A stretch of DNA of 17,216 nt from Pseudopedobacter sp036379295. GTDB taxonomy: Bacteria > Bacteroidota > Bacteroidia > Sphingobacteriales > Sphingobacteriaceae. Numbering within the stretch: position 1 is the first letter of the stretch; each line of letters starts with the position of its first letter. Location of the stretch: positions 1-17,216 of the forward strand of contig DASVGY010000171.1 in the NCBI GenBank assembly GCA_036379295.1, written 5' to 3'. The notes below the pieces were generated by a model. That model was not told the origin of the DNA, ran no database searches, and saw only the letters and a list, made by a program, of their open reading frames with translations. The position numbers and the translations under genes are program-made. Of this stretch, positions 1-8,282 are shown in pieces.

Positions 1-528
1 GGGTAAAAGCTGTACAATATTTGGATTTAGGTTGTATGATTTTAAAACGTTTTGAATAATGGTTACCAAACAAAGATTGGTAGCATCAGCATCAGAACCG
101 CCACGCAATAAACAAACGTTGCCAGAGCGAATACAAAGCGCTGCAACATCAATTGTAACATTTGGCCTAGCTTCATAAATTACCCCAACCACTCCTAACG
201 CGACCGTTTTTTTTTTGATAAACAAACCATTATCCATAGTCCGTTCTAAAATAACCTTTCCGGTTGGGTCTTCTAACTGAGAAACCTCTCTTACACTCGC
301 TGCTAAGCCTTCAATCCTCTCGCTGTTCAATAACAACCTATCTTTTTTAGGGTCGGCATCATCCATACGGTTTAAATCTTTTAAATTTTCCGCTATGATG
401 TTGGACGTGTTAGCAAGCAATTCATCCGCAAGGGTGTTTAAAACCTGCTGTTTTTTTTCTGCTGAAAGTATCCTGATTTCGGAAGTTGCATTTGATGCAT
501 CAATCAGTAAGTGTTGAATATTTTCCAT
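1..528 (-). CDS. proA: Gamma-glutamyl phosphate reductase (ProA), N-terminal part, cut by the window edge
   Basis: Second enzyme of proline synthesis: NADPH-dependent reduction of L-glutamyl 5-phosphate to glutamate 5-semialdehyde in the cytoplasm. The frame opens with ATG at 528 (reading MENIQHLLIDASNATSEIR) and stays open for 176 codons to base 1, so about 40% of a normal ~415-residue ProA is present. The family signature is seen in the second half: an LGVVGVIYEARPNVT block, then the ALCIRSGNVCLLRGGSDA segment of the aldehyde-dehydrogenase fold. The catalytic cysteine would lie beyond the window and cannot be checked. It starts 21 bases after the proB stop on the same strand, so proB-proA are almost certainly one transcript, and the two enzymes hand on a labile acyl phosphate. 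Identification is secure. Confidence 0.95.
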   Translation of the reverse strand, partial: MENIQHLLIDASNATSEIRILSAEKKQQVLNTLADELLANTSNIIAENLKDLNRMDDADPKKDRLLLNSERIEGLAASVREVSQLEDPTGKVILERTMDNGLFIKKKTVALGVVGVIYEARPNVTIDVAALCIRSGNVCLLRGGSDADATNLCLVTIIQNVLKSYNLNPNIVQLLP

Positions 529-549
529 TATCTATTTTTTACGCTTGAT

Positions 550-1584
550 TTAAATCAAAACGATATCATCTGCGTGTGCAATTTCTAAATTTTGTTTGTC
601 GTTTTCTCCGTTTAGTAAATGCGAATCTATTTTGGTTTTCGCTACCGCGACTACCAGCTGTGAATCATCTAAAATCTCGATGACTTCGCCCGCCTCAAAG
701 TCAGTTATTACCTTTTTTATCCCTACCGCAAGTAAACTATGTCTTTTTTGTAACGCTTTTACTGCTCCGTCATCAATTTGAACTCTTCCTTTTATTAAAC
801 TACCGCTGGCTAACCACTTTTTACGGGCAGAGATGTTAATCATCTGCGGATGGCAAACAGTTCCGTTTTTACCTTCCACTGCATTAATAATTGCATTTTT
901 TGATTTGATTCCAAATATTACCGCCTTAATGCCCATCTGTGTTGCTAAACGGGCAAACGTAAGTTTGGATGTCATCCCGCCTAAACCTACCGCCGATTTT
1001 TCTTTTTTGGCTAAGGATAATGCAATTTTATCTATCACTTTAATTTCGGTGATGATTTTACCGCTTTCATCAAAAACACCCGGCACAGAGGTACAGTATA
1101 AGATCATACTCGCACCAAAGCCTACCGCTATTAATGTTGCAAGCTCGTCATTATCAGAGAATTTAATCTCCAGATTACTTACCACATCATTTTCATTTGC
1201 TACCGGAATAATGTTGTTTTTCCAAAGTAATTCGTAGGTTTTTTTAAGTTGTAAAAACTGATTACGATTTGAAAAATGGTGGCGTTCGCACAAACTTTGT
1301 GCGATAGAAACACCGTATGAAGCAAAATAATGCGCATAAGTTTGCAATAATAAGGGGTTACCGATTGCCGCTGCCGCCTTTTTTTCGCTTAACGTTCCTT
1401 TATAGTTAGTCAGTTTTTTTTTACCCGCAGCCACGGCTCCCGAGGAAACCAACACCACATTATAGTGCTTACTAAGTGCCGAAACTTGTTGCGCCACAGC
1501 GGCTATAACTGTTTCGTCGATTTCGTGACTTGCGGTTGTTACCGAAGCCGAGCCAAATTTTATAACGAGTATGGGCTTTTTCAA
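550..1584 (-). CDS. proB: Glutamate 5-kinase (ProB) with C-terminal PUA domain
   Basis: First step of proline synthesis: ATP-dependent phosphorylation of glutamate to glutamyl 5-phosphate; the usual control point, feedback-inhibited by proline in the family. It has 344 residues. The amino-acid-kinase domain fills about residues 1-250, with KFGSAS at the nucleotide site (K9), VSSGAVAAGKK near 47-57, the NENDVVSNLEIKFSDNDELA substrate/Mg block, and VGLGGMTSKL near 200. A PUA domain follows from about residue 260. The start is TTG at 1584: no in-frame ATG or GTG lies nearby upstream, and starting at the next internal Met would delete the kinase core. A weak -7-like box (TAATTTAG) is read on the minus strand at 1609-1602. 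proA follows after 21 bases. Confidence 0.93.
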   Translation of the reverse strand: MKKPILVIKFGSASVTTASHEIDETVIAAVAQQVSALSKHYNVVLVSSGAVAAGKKKLTNYKGTLSEKKAAAAIGNPLLLQTYAHYFASYGVSIAQSLCERHHFSNRNQFLQLKKTYELLWKNNIIPVANENDVVSNLEIKFSDNDELATLIAVGFGASMILYCTSVPGVFDESGKIITEIKVIDKIALSLAKKEKSAVGLGGMTSKLTFARLATQMGIKAVIFGIKSKNAIINAVEGKNGTVCHPQMINISARKKWLASGSLIKGRVQIDDGAVKALQKRHSLLAVGIKKVITDFEAGEVIEILDDSQLVVAVAKTKIDSHLLNGENDKQNLEIAHADDIVLI

Positions 1585-1767
1585 AATTTTGTAATAAGCC
1601 CCTAAATTAGAAATAGCAGATTGAATTAAAAATTAAAAGGCTTTTTTATTAAATTGATGCGTCCTTGTATGTTTTGAAAAGTTAACCTATAAAAACGCCA
1701 GAATTAGTTTAGACGATTAACAAGGCTTGGGTTTAGCAATGGGCATTTTAACACACTATATCTTTTC

Positions 1768-1798
1768 TTTGTCAGCCTGTGCGAAGTAGAAGGACAAA
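1768..1798. repeat. Degenerate dispersed-repeat-like palindrome between proB and the MFS gene
   Basis: The 292-base gap 1585-1876 holds no gene I can support. At 1768-1798 perfect 6-base arms TTTGTC and GACAAA enclose a core, cagcctgtgcgaagtagaag. From memory this core resembles the gtcagcctgagcg-agtcgaagg elements scattered between genes in many Bacteroidota, with a few substitutions. The inverted repeat is seen directly; the family assignment is recall only. Confidence 0.4.
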
Positions 1799-1876
1799 AA
1801 AAGATACCGTTTCTATCGTTGACGCTTTTGAAACTCCCAAAACACTAACTAATACAAACATTGAGGATATTTTTAA

Positions 1877-3187
1877 TTAAAAAATAGCTTGCTTTTCTTT
1901 TTTCAGAACAGCAAACAACACCACAAATCCGATTACGAAAAACACAGCTAAGCTTAAAGCACTGTTTCTCATATTCCCTGTTAACTCTTCTATAAACCCG
2001 AAAGAAAATAATCCTGCAACAATTGCCAACTTCTCAGTAACATCGTAAAAGCTAAAGAAAGATGCCGTATCAGGTGTGTTTTCTGGCAAATACTTAGAAA
2101 AAGTAGATCGTGAAAGCGATTGAATACCGCCCATAATCAAGCCTACTACTGCCGCTAAGCCATAAAACTGAAATTCGTTTTGAATAAAATAAGCCAATAC
2201 GCAAGTTACTATCCAAATCACAACCACAAACATCAGTATTTTAATATTTCCAAAAATTTGCGATAAACGCGACATTAAATAAGCACCCAAAATAGCAACT
2301 AGCTGAATAATTAAAATGGTAGCAATTAATTTGGAAGTACCTAAATGCAAAATCTTTTCGCCGAAATTTGCTGCAACAAGCATGATGGTTTGTACGCCCA
2401 TTGCGTAAAAAAAATAGGCTATTAAAAATGTTTTTAACACGGGCATTTGCGCTAGTTGATTCCAAACTTTCCTTAACTCATCATAACCGCTAGCTACTTT
2501 TGCTTTTAAAATTTCGCTGTAATTGGGGCTGCTTTTTGGCAAAACCGTAAACGGAATATATGCAAAACCAACCCACCAAATACCAACCAATAAAAAAGAT
2601 AATCTCGCGGGAAAAGAAGCGTCTGTAATACCAAACAACTCGGGTTTTAAAACAAATACAAAACAAATAATCTGCAAAATTACGCTACCAAAGTAGCCGT
2701 AAGCAAAACCTTTAGCACTCACTTTGTCCTGTTGGTCCGGCGATGCAATATCGGGCAGATATGAATTATTGAAAACAATTCCGCCGCAATAACCAATAGC
2801 CGCAATGGCGAATAAAATTACGCCCATTTCTAGCGTATCAATCTTAAAAAAAAACAAGCCACAGCAAGCTAAGGCGCCAATCCAGGTAAAAATTTTCATA
2901 AACAAACGCTTATTTCCCCGATAATCTGCCGTTGCCGTTAATAATGGGGTAATTAAAGCGATAATTAGATAAGCAACCGCTAAAGCATAGTTAGAAAGTG
3001 CAGTGTTCACAAAACGAAAGCCGAAAAAAGTGACCTTATCATCCATTACCCCGTTTATTTGCGTGGTGGTAATTGCAGTGTAATAAGCCGGAAAAATGGT
3101 AGAAGTAATCACCAAATTATAAGCGGAGTTTGCCCAATCAAACATTGCCCAGGCTCTGATGGTTTTTTTATCGTTTTTTGCGGTCAT
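1877..3187 (-). CDS. MFS transporter of the UMF1 / Atg22-like family
   Basis: Inner-membrane major-facilitator protein of 436 residues, with about 12 hydrophobic segments predicted by eye. The N-terminus has the UMF1 hallmark WAMFDWANSAY (13-23) just before the first membrane helix, and later FNNSYLPDIASPDQQDKVSAKG, the conserved loop region of this family, followed by a GYFGSV helix. Bacterial UMF1 proteins are related to the yeast vacuolar amino-acid effluxer Atg22, but their substrates are mostly unknown, so amino-acid export is only a possibility; proline genes next door are suggestive and no more. The start is ATG at 3187. Gaps of 292 and 434 bases on either side suggest its own transcript, though I see no convincing TAnnTTTG box upstream. 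Confidence 0.85.
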   Translation of the reverse strand: MTAKNDKKTIRAWAMFDWANSAYNLVITSTIFPAYYTAITTTQINGVMDDKVTFFGFRFVNTALSNYALAVAYLIIALITPLLTATADYRGNKRLFMKIFTWIGALACCGLFFFKIDTLEMGVILFAIAAIGYCGGIVFNNSYLPDIASPDQQDKVSAKGFAYGYFGSVILQIICFVFVLKPELFGITDASFPARLSFLLVGIWWVGFAYIPFTVLPKSSPNYSEILKAKVASGYDELRKVWNQLAQMPVLKTFLIAYFFYAMGVQTIMLVAANFGEKILHLGTSKLIATILIIQLVAILGAYLMSRLSQIFGNIKILMFVVVIWIVTCVLAYFIQNEFQFYGLAAVVGLIMGGIQSLSRSTFSKYLPENTPDTASFFSFYDVTEKLAIVAGLFSFGFIEELTGNMRNSALSLAVFFVIGFVVLFAVLKKEKQAIF

Positions 3188-3621
3188 TTATTTTTCGTTT
3201 TGAGAGACGATTTGTTTTTATAAAGTTGCTGCTGATGCATTTTCAGCGTTTAAATATCAATAAATTAATTAAAATTGATAGATTTTTATTTTGAACCCTT
3301 TGCTTAAAAGTGTTGCTATTATCATAAACAAAAAAAATCCGCTAGATAGAATAATTTGAATAGTATGCTTTAATCGAGTCAATTGAAGAAGCCGCAGCTG
3401 CCAAGTGAAACTTACCAACAAGTATTTCTTCAACACTATAAATTTGATAGATTCCTCAACTATTAATTGTTTTGAGGCGTTAAAAATGTAAAAAACAAGT
3501 TTTTACTCGCAGATTATTAATGTTTTTGAGCGTTCATTAGCAATCAACGAGAATCGAATTGCTTAAGTTAATTTTATAGAAAGTTTTCTTCTAGGGCTGA
3601 TAATCCCCAGAAATGTACCAA
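3188..3621. other. 434-base gap between mgsA and the MFS gene, no gene recognised
   Basis: No reading frame with a plausible start and family resemblance is visible on either strand. The region is AT-rich. It contains an imperfect direct repeat of about 20 bases (3461-3481 and 3515-3534, both TATTAAT...TTTTGAG(G)CGTT, offset 54) and, between the copies, a 7-bp AT hairpin (GTAAAAA 3488-3494, TTTTTAC 3500-3506). There is no U tract fitting a terminator and no clear -7 box for the MFS gene. Confidence 0.5.
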
Positions 3622-3993
3622 CTAATCATTCGCTAAGGCTTCCAGTATCAATCTGGCCGTTGCCGGATTTGTTGCAATTGGAACATTATGCACATCGCAA
3701 ATACGCATCAACATTTGTACATCAGGTTCGTGAGGGTGTTTTCCTAGCGGATCTCTAAAGAACAAAATACCATCCAGCAAACCCTCTGCCGCCATGGCTG
3801 CAATTTGCGCATCGCCACCTTTAGGGCCACTCAATTTTTTATCAACCGCTAAACCGGTTTGCTCTATGTAACCGCCAGTTGTACCGGTGGCTGTTAATTG
3901 CATTCGCGATAATATTTCTAAATGATCTTTTACAAAACCAACCATCTCTGCTTTTTTGCCATCATGGGCTATTAGTGCAATTCTTTTTTCCAT
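3622..3993 (-). CDS. mgsA: Methylglyoxal synthase
   Basis: Converts dihydroxyacetone phosphate to methylglyoxal plus phosphate, a glycolytic bypass that relieves sugar-phosphate build-up under phosphate limitation; cytoplasmic and hexameric in the family. The protein has 123 residues, short against ~152 in E. coli but with all active-site landmarks. These are H10 in IAHDGKK, the phosphate loop TGTTGG (36-41), SGPKGGDAQ (55-63) with D61 matching the catalytic Asp71 of E. coli, and FFRDPLGKHPHEPDV with D81, H88 and D91 matching Asp91, His98 and Asp101. A constant offset of 10 holds throughout, so the length difference lies at the two ends. It starts 41 bases after the SpmAB stop on the same strand, so co-transcription is likely. 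Confidence 0.95.
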   Translation of the reverse strand: MEKRIALIAHDGKKAEMVGFVKDHLEILSRMQLTATGTTGGYIEQTGLAVDKKLSGPKGGDAQIAAMAAEGLLDGILFFRDPLGKHPHEPDVQMLMRICDVHNVPIATNPATARLILEALAND

Positions 3994-4034
3994 TTTTTTG
4001 TTTGAATAATAATTAAGCGCTACAAACTGCTAAA

Positions 4035-5267
4035 TTATTTAAAAAATATATAGGCAATAAATATAGCGGCCAGCACACCTGCAAGTTCTGCCAAAAGCGC
4101 CGCAGGCAACGCATGTCGGGTTTTTTTAATAGAAACCGATCCAAAATAAATAGCTAAAACGTAAAAAGTGGTTTCGGTAGATCCTTGGATTACACAAGCT
4201 ACCTTCGAGGCAAAGCTATCTGCTCCGCTGGTATTCATCAGCTCAACCATTAATCCGCGAGCGCCACTTCCGCTCAAAGGTTTCATAAAAGCAACCGGTA
4301 ATGCCGGTACAAAACCCGTATCCAATCCTACAAAAGCTACCAAATGCTCAATTCCGCTCACCAAAAAATCAAGTGCCCCGGAACCTCTAAAAACGCCCAC
4401 GGCAACTAAAATTGCCACTAAATACGGAATAATTTTTACTGCAATCTCGAAACCTTCTTTTGCGCCTTCAATAAATGTTTCAAAAACGTTGATCTTACGA
4501 AAAAGCGCTAGAGAAATAAAAGACAAAATGATGCTAAATAAAAGCACATTTCCCACCACGCTGGAAACAATTCCAATTTGATCTTGAGAAAGCGTAGTAA
4601 AATAATACAAAGTTCCACCGATTACTGCGGCAGCGCTTCCTAAATAAATAAGAATAGTTTTTTGAAAGAGATTGATTTTTTGATACGTTGCGGTGACTAC
4701 TAATCCCACCAAAGTGGAAAAAAATGTAGCCAACAAACAAGGAACAAATACATCTGACGGATCTGCCGCACCAGCCGCTTTACGAAATGCCATAATGCTG
4801 GTTGGAATGAGTACCAAACTAGATGCATTGAGTACCAAAAACATGATCTGCGCATTGGAAGCAGTCTCCTTATCGGGATTGATTTCTTGCAGCTCTTTCA
4901 TCGCTTTTAAACCCAAAGGCGTTGCTGCGTTGTCCAAACCCAGCATATTTGCAGAAAAATTCATTAGGATAGAACCCATTGCCGGATGATTCTTAGGAAT
5001 TTCAGGGAAGATTTTGCTGAAAAACGGGCCTACAATCTTTGCGAAAATATTGATCATACCGCCTTTTTCGCCAATTTTCATGATGCCCAACCAAAAACTC
5101 ATTAAGCCAATTAAGCCTAAAGAAATCTCTGCTCCGGTTTTCGACATGTCAAAGGTGCTATTAACGATGGTCTGGAAAATTTGATAATCCTGAAAAAAGA
5201 TAAGCCTAACCAGCGCTACCGCAAATGAAACAATAAAAAAGGCTACCCAAACGTAATTTAATGCCAT
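4035..5267 (-). CDS. Fused SpmA-SpmB-like membrane protein (nucleoside recognition/Gate domains)
   Basis: Polytopic membrane protein of 410 residues joining two proteins that are separate in Bacillus. About residues 1-200 resemble spore maturation protein SpmA, with MSFWLGIMKIGEKGG, then NMLGLDNAATPLGLKAMKEL and FLVLNASSLVLIPTSIMA. After a hydrophobic linker, about 260-410 resemble SpmB: FIEGAKEGFEIAVKIIPYLVA, KPLSGSGARGLM near 327 and QGSTETTFYVLAIYFGS near 360. Both halves belong to the Gate/nucleoside-recognition family of transporter-like proteins. In Bacillus the pair affects spore-core dehydration; in a non-sporulating Bacteroidota that job cannot apply, and the substrate is unknown. 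The start is ATG at 5267. It lies between dgkA (134 bases away) and mgsA (41 bases). Confidence 0.88.
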   Translation of the reverse strand: MALNYVWVAFFIVSFAVALVRLIFFQDYQIFQTIVNSTFDMSKTGAEISLGLIGLMSFWLGIMKIGEKGGMINIFAKIVGPFFSKIFPEIPKNHPAMGSILMNFSANMLGLDNAATPLGLKAMKELQEINPDKETASNAQIMFLVLNASSLVLIPTSIMAFRKAAGAADPSDVFVPCLLATFFSTLVGLVVTATYQKINLFQKTILIYLGSAAAVIGGTLYYFTTLSQDQIGIVSSVVGNVLLFSIILSFISLALFRKINVFETFIEGAKEGFEIAVKIIPYLVAILVAVGVFRGSGALDFLVSGIEHLVAFVGLDTGFVPALPVAFMKPLSGSGARGLMVELMNTSGADSFASKVACVIQGSTETTFYVLAIYFGSVSIKKTRHALPAALLAELAGVLAAIFIAYIFFK

Positions 5268-5292
5268 GAAAACTTAATAATTGCTAAAGGTT

Positions 5293-5313
5293 AAAAAAGA
5301 TTTTGCCAAAATC
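5293..5313 (-). terminator. Weak terminator-like hairpin between dgkA and spmAB
   Basis: Read on the minus strand, GATTTT-GGC-AAAATC (5313-5299) forms a 6-bp stem with a 3-base loop and is followed at once by TTTTTT (5298-5293). Only one G-C pair supports the stem, so it may only partly end dgkA transcripts, or may be chance in AT-rich DNA. Confidence 0.3.
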
Positions 5314-5401
5314 AAAAGTGAAGGCTTTTTTAATAAAAAATTAACATTCAATGGCTGCATAACAAAAATGAATTTGAGATTTATTCTCGGCGTAGCAAAA
5401 A

Positions 5402-5782
5402 CTAAAAAATCTTTGGTAAAAAAATAAACAAACCTATGGTTATAGAAGCTACCGCAGCAATTAAAACCGCTAGCGCAGCCAAATCTTTAATTTTTTTGAT
5501 TTTTAGGTTATTTTCTGCGCAAACAAAATCGCAAATTTCCTCAATGCAAGTGTTCAGAATCTCCGTAATAAACACCAAGGCTATCGCAAAGCTTAACAAA
5601 GCCCATTCGGTTAAACTAATATTCAAAAACCAGCCGCACCATACTGCTAAACCTGCAAATAGCAAATGTAATCTGGCATTATGCTCATACTTTAACAATA
5701 CCTTAAAACCGTGTAATGCGTATTTAAAGCTTGCTAATCTTTGCTTTAAAGAAAACTTTGGGCTTTTTTCTTCTTTTATCAT
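5402..5782 (-). CDS. dgkA: Diacylglycerol kinase family protein (DgkA/UdpK-like lipid kinase)
   Basis: Small integral-membrane kinase that phosphorylates diacylglycerol or, in the Gram-positive branch, undecaprenol, recycling lipid carriers of cell-envelope synthesis. From ATG at 5782 it has 126 residues and three hydrophobic segments. Family motifs are EHNARLHLL in the N-terminal third, then FITEILNTCIEEICDFVC (catalytic Glu region) and KIKKIKDLAALAVLIAA. A frame from TTG at 5809 would add nine residues (MQTWRAFEP). I prefer the ATG because a possible -7 box covers that TTG, so a transcript would begin downstream of it. It is divergent from cydA with 131 bases between. Which lipid is used cannot be told from sequence. 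Confidence 0.88.
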   Translation of the reverse strand: MIKEEKSPKFSLKQRLASFKYALHGFKVLLKYEHNARLHLLFAGLAVWCGWFLNISLTEWALLSFAIALVFITEILNTCIEEICDFVCAENNLKIKKIKDLAALAVLIAAVASITIGLFIFLPKIF

Positions 5783-5806
5783 CGGTTCAAATGCTCTCCA
5801 AGTTTG

Positions 5807-5815
5807 CAAATAATA
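5807..5815 (-). promoter_or_regulatory. Possible -7 promoter box for dgkA
   Basis: Read on the minus strand, TATTATTTG has the TA and TTTG parts of the Bacteroidota -7 element but with three instead of two bases between them. Transcription would begin near 5800, about 18 bases before the ATG at 5782, which argues against translation from the TTG at 5809. Confidence 0.25.
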
Positions 5816-5883
5816 TTCTAAATTAGAATCGCTACAAATTAAACAAAATTGTTCTTTTAGTTAATTAATACTTGTTTATATTT

Positions 5884-5891
5884 TATGTTTG
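5884..5891 (+). promoter_or_regulatory. Probable -7 promoter box for cydAB
   Basis: TATGTTTG matches TAnnTTTG exactly, 22 bases before the cydA ATG, giving a leader of roughly 17 bases. No good TTG/TTTG -33 element is found at the expected 17-23 base spacing, so expression may need an activator. Predicted by motif only. Confidence 0.4.
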
Positions 5892-5913
5892 AAACAATTC
5901 AACTTAAAAAAAC

Positions 5914-7245
5914 ATGGATGACTTTATAGCCGCCAGATCGCAAATGGCCCTTTCGCTGGGTTTTCATATTATTTTTTCTTGTATAGGGATGGTGATGCCT
6001 TTTTTTATGGCGGTTTCTCACTATTTTTATTTAAAAACCAACAACAACGTTTACAGAAATATCACCAAAGCATGGACGAAAGGTGTCGCCATTTTTTTTG
6101 CGACCGGTGCAGTTTCTGGGACCGTATTGTCTTTTGAACTCGGTTTGCTTTGGCCTAAATTTATGGAACATGCTGGTCCTATTTTCGGGATGCCTTTTTC
6201 TTTGGAAGGGACAGCCTTTTTTATTGAAGCTATAGCGCTTGGATTTTACCTTTACGGATGGGACAGGTTTAACAAGTGGTTTCACTGGTTTACCGGAGTT
6301 GTAGTTGGGGTAAGCGGTTTGGCTTCGGGGATTTTGGTGGTGGCGGCCAATGCCTGGATGAACAGTCCGGCTGGCTTTGATTTTATCGATGGACGGTATT
6401 TGAACATCGACCCTATTGCGGCAATGTTTAATGATGCCTGGTTTTCACAAGCTTTGCACATGTGTATTGCGGCTTTCGCTGCAACTGGTTTTGCAGTTGC
6501 GGGAATTCATGCACTTATGATTTTAAAAGGCCAGAGCATTGATTTCCATACAAAATCGTTTAAAATAGCAGCAATTTTTGGAACGATTGCAGCGGTTTTA
6601 CAACCCTTAAGCGGTGATATTTCTGCTAAGTTTGTTGCAAAACACCAACCAGCAAAGCTAGCCGCAATGGAAGCGCATTTCCATACAGAAAAAGGTGCGG
6701 CTTTGGTTATTGGTGGCATCCCAAATACCGAAACCCAAGAAGTAAATTACGCTTTAAAAATCCCGGGTGCATTAAGTTTTATGGCTCATGGCGATTTTAA
6801 CGCCGAAGTTGTTGGGTTAGATAAAATCCCAAAAGAAAATCAGCCGCCCATTGCCATCACGCATTACGCTTTTCAGATTATGGTGGGTATTGGAATGCTG
6901 TTAATGGCAATTAGCGCTTTATACTTTATAGGATTATGGAAAAAGAAAAAATGGTTGACTGCCCGCTGGCTGCTTAAATTATTTGTGCTTGCAACTCCGC
7001 TCGGATTTATAGCGGTTGAAGCCGGGTGGACGGTTACCGAAGTTGGACGGCAGCCCTGGATTATCAAAGACGTGATGCGCACAGTTGATGCTGTTACGCC
7101 GATGCCCGGAATAATTTACTCTTTCTATATTTTTACTGCGGTGTATTTCACTTTATCTATTATCGTTATTTACATGCTTTACCGACAAATAAAAATGGTC
7201 CCTCAACTTTATGATTTACCAGCTAACACCAGCGATAAGCCATGA
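5914..7245 (+). CDS. cydA: Cytochrome bd quinol oxidase subunit I, short Q-loop type
   Basis: Heme-bearing subunit of the high-affinity bd oxidase in the cytoplasmic membrane; oxidises quinol and reduces oxygen to water. It has 443 residues against 522 in E. coli. Key residues can be matched: H18 (heme b595 ligand), the LEGTAFFIEA helix with E98 and E105, H182 in SQALHM and M323 in FQIMVG (heme b558 ligands), and GRQPW (378-382). In the quinol loop the start is conserved, with K248 and E253 in QPAKLAAMEA (E. coli K252/E257), but the C-terminal insertion of the long Q-loop is missing, which explains the shorter protein. The stop overlaps the cydB ATG by 4 bases (ATGA), indicating coupled translation. 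No cydX or cydDC is visible here. Confidence 0.96.
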   Translation: MDDFIAARSQMALSLGFHIIFSCIGMVMPFFMAVSHYFYLKTNNNVYRNITKAWTKGVAIFFATGAVSGTVLSFELGLLWPKFMEHAGPIFGMPFSLEGTAFFIEAIALGFYLYGWDRFNKWFHWFTGVVVGVSGLASGILVVAANAWMNSPAGFDFIDGRYLNIDPIAAMFNDAWFSQALHMCIAAFAATGFAVAGIHALMILKGQSIDFHTKSFKIAAIFGTIAAVLQPLSGDISAKFVAKHQPAKLAAMEAHFHTEKGAALVIGGIPNTETQEVNYALKIPGALSFMAHGDFNAEVVGLDKIPKENQPPIAITHYAFQIMVGIGMLLMAISALYFIGLWKKKKWLTARWLLKLFVLATPLGFIAVEAGWTVTEVGRQPWIIKDVMRTVDAVTPMPGIIYSFYIFTAVYFTLSIIVIYMLYRQIKMVPQLYDLPANTSDKP

Positions 7246-8264
7246 TTTATATAGTCATTATTTTCCTTTGGACCGCTATTTTACTTTATCTTATCCTCGG
7301 CGGAGCAGATTTTGGTGCCGGTATTTTAGAGCTCTTCTCATCAAATCCTAACAAAAGTAAAACGCGTAAAACCATGTACCGGGCAATTGGGCCAATTTGG
7401 GAAGCCAACCACATGTGGCTAATTATTGCCATCGTTATTTTGTTTGTTGGTTTTCCTAAAATATACACTACCATGTCAACCTACATGCATATTCCACTGG
7501 TTTTAATGTTGTTGGGCATTATTGCCAGAGGAACAGCCTTTACATTTAGGCATTATGATGCCGTTAAAGATGAAATGCAAAAGGTGTACAACAGGATTTT
7601 TGTTTATTCGAGTTTTATCACGCCGTTTTTTTTGGGTGTAATTGCCGGCAGCACCGTAACCCGGCGGATAAATCCGGAAGCAGACAATTTTTTAGATGCT
7701 TACTTTTTTAGTTGGGTAAACGGATTTTCATTTGCCGTAGGATTGTTTACCGTAACCATCTGCGGCTTTTTAGCAGCGGTTTTTATCATCGGTCAAACGC
7801 CGGATGCATCAGAGAAAAAGCGCTTTATTAAAAAAGCAAAAGCGTTTAACATTTTGGCGGTAATTGCCGGTGCTATTGTATTTGTGGTTTCTTTGATTGA
7901 GAAAATACCACTAACAACCTGGGTATTTGACAATTGGCCAGGAACATTAGCTTTTATACTGGCAACTATCTCTGTGGTGATTTTATGGTCTGTTTGGAAT
8001 ACGGAAAGAACTAACTTAATGAGGTTTTTGGCTGGTTTTCAGGTAACGATGATTTTGTTTATCACTACTTGGAAGCATTATCCAAATATTATTTTGCTAA
8101 AAAACGGGTCTGCACTTTCCCTGTTGCAAGAGCAAGGAAACGAGAAAACTATAGCTGCCTTAGCTTGGGCGTTGTTATTAGGAAGTATATTTATTCTACC
8201 AACCTTGGTTTATCTGATTTACAGCTTTCAAAAAAACGCATCCAAAAAGCGTGTGATTAGATAA
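7242..8264 (+). CDS. cydB: Cytochrome bd quinol oxidase subunit II
   Basis: Heme-free partner of CydA, needed for assembly of the bd oxidase in the inner membrane. It has 340 residues with about eight hydrophobic segments. The N-terminus holds the family signature LGGADFGAGILELF in the first helix, then RAIGPIWEANHMWLIIAIVILFVGFP and a conserved charged stretch, IIARGTAFTFRHYD. Its ATG lies inside the end of cydA (4-base overlap), so the two subunits are made together. After the TAA at 8262-8264 there is a 378-base gap to gatB. I see no strong terminator hairpin directly downstream. Confidence 0.95.
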   Translation: MIYIVIIFLWTAILLYLILGGADFGAGILELFSSNPNKSKTRKTMYRAIGPIWEANHMWLIIAIVILFVGFPKIYTTMSTYMHIPLVLMLLGIIARGTAFTFRHYDAVKDEMQKVYNRIFVYSSFITPFFLGVIAGSTVTRRINPEADNFLDAYFFSWVNGFSFAVGLFTVTICGFLAAVFIIGQTPDASEKKRFIKKAKAFNILAVIAGAIVFVVSLIEKIPLTTWVFDNWPGTLAFILATISVVILWSVWNTERTNLMRFLAGFQVTMILFITTWKHYPNIILLKNGSALSLLQEQGNEKTIAALAWALLLGSIFILPTLVYLIYSFQKNASKKRVIR

Positions 8265-8282
8265 ACTTTAATTAAACATTTT

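Noticed and set aside
833..1237. Open frame of 134 codons on the plus strand within proB
   Set aside because: Complement of the conserved kinase core; no independent evidence of coding.
1635..1655. Similarity of aaggcttttttattaaa to 5326-5345 as a repeat family
   Set aside because: Mostly A/T runs with a four-base GC core; likely chance in AT-rich spacer DNA.
3366..3411. Short plus-strand frame reading YALIESIEEAAAAK before a stop
   Set aside because: Fewer than 15 codons, bounded by stops, without a start codon and with no clear protein match.
5783..5809. TTG start adding nine residues to DgkA
   Set aside because: The TTG is part of a possible -7 promoter box and an ATG lies 27 bases downstream at the start of a typical DgkA N-terminus.
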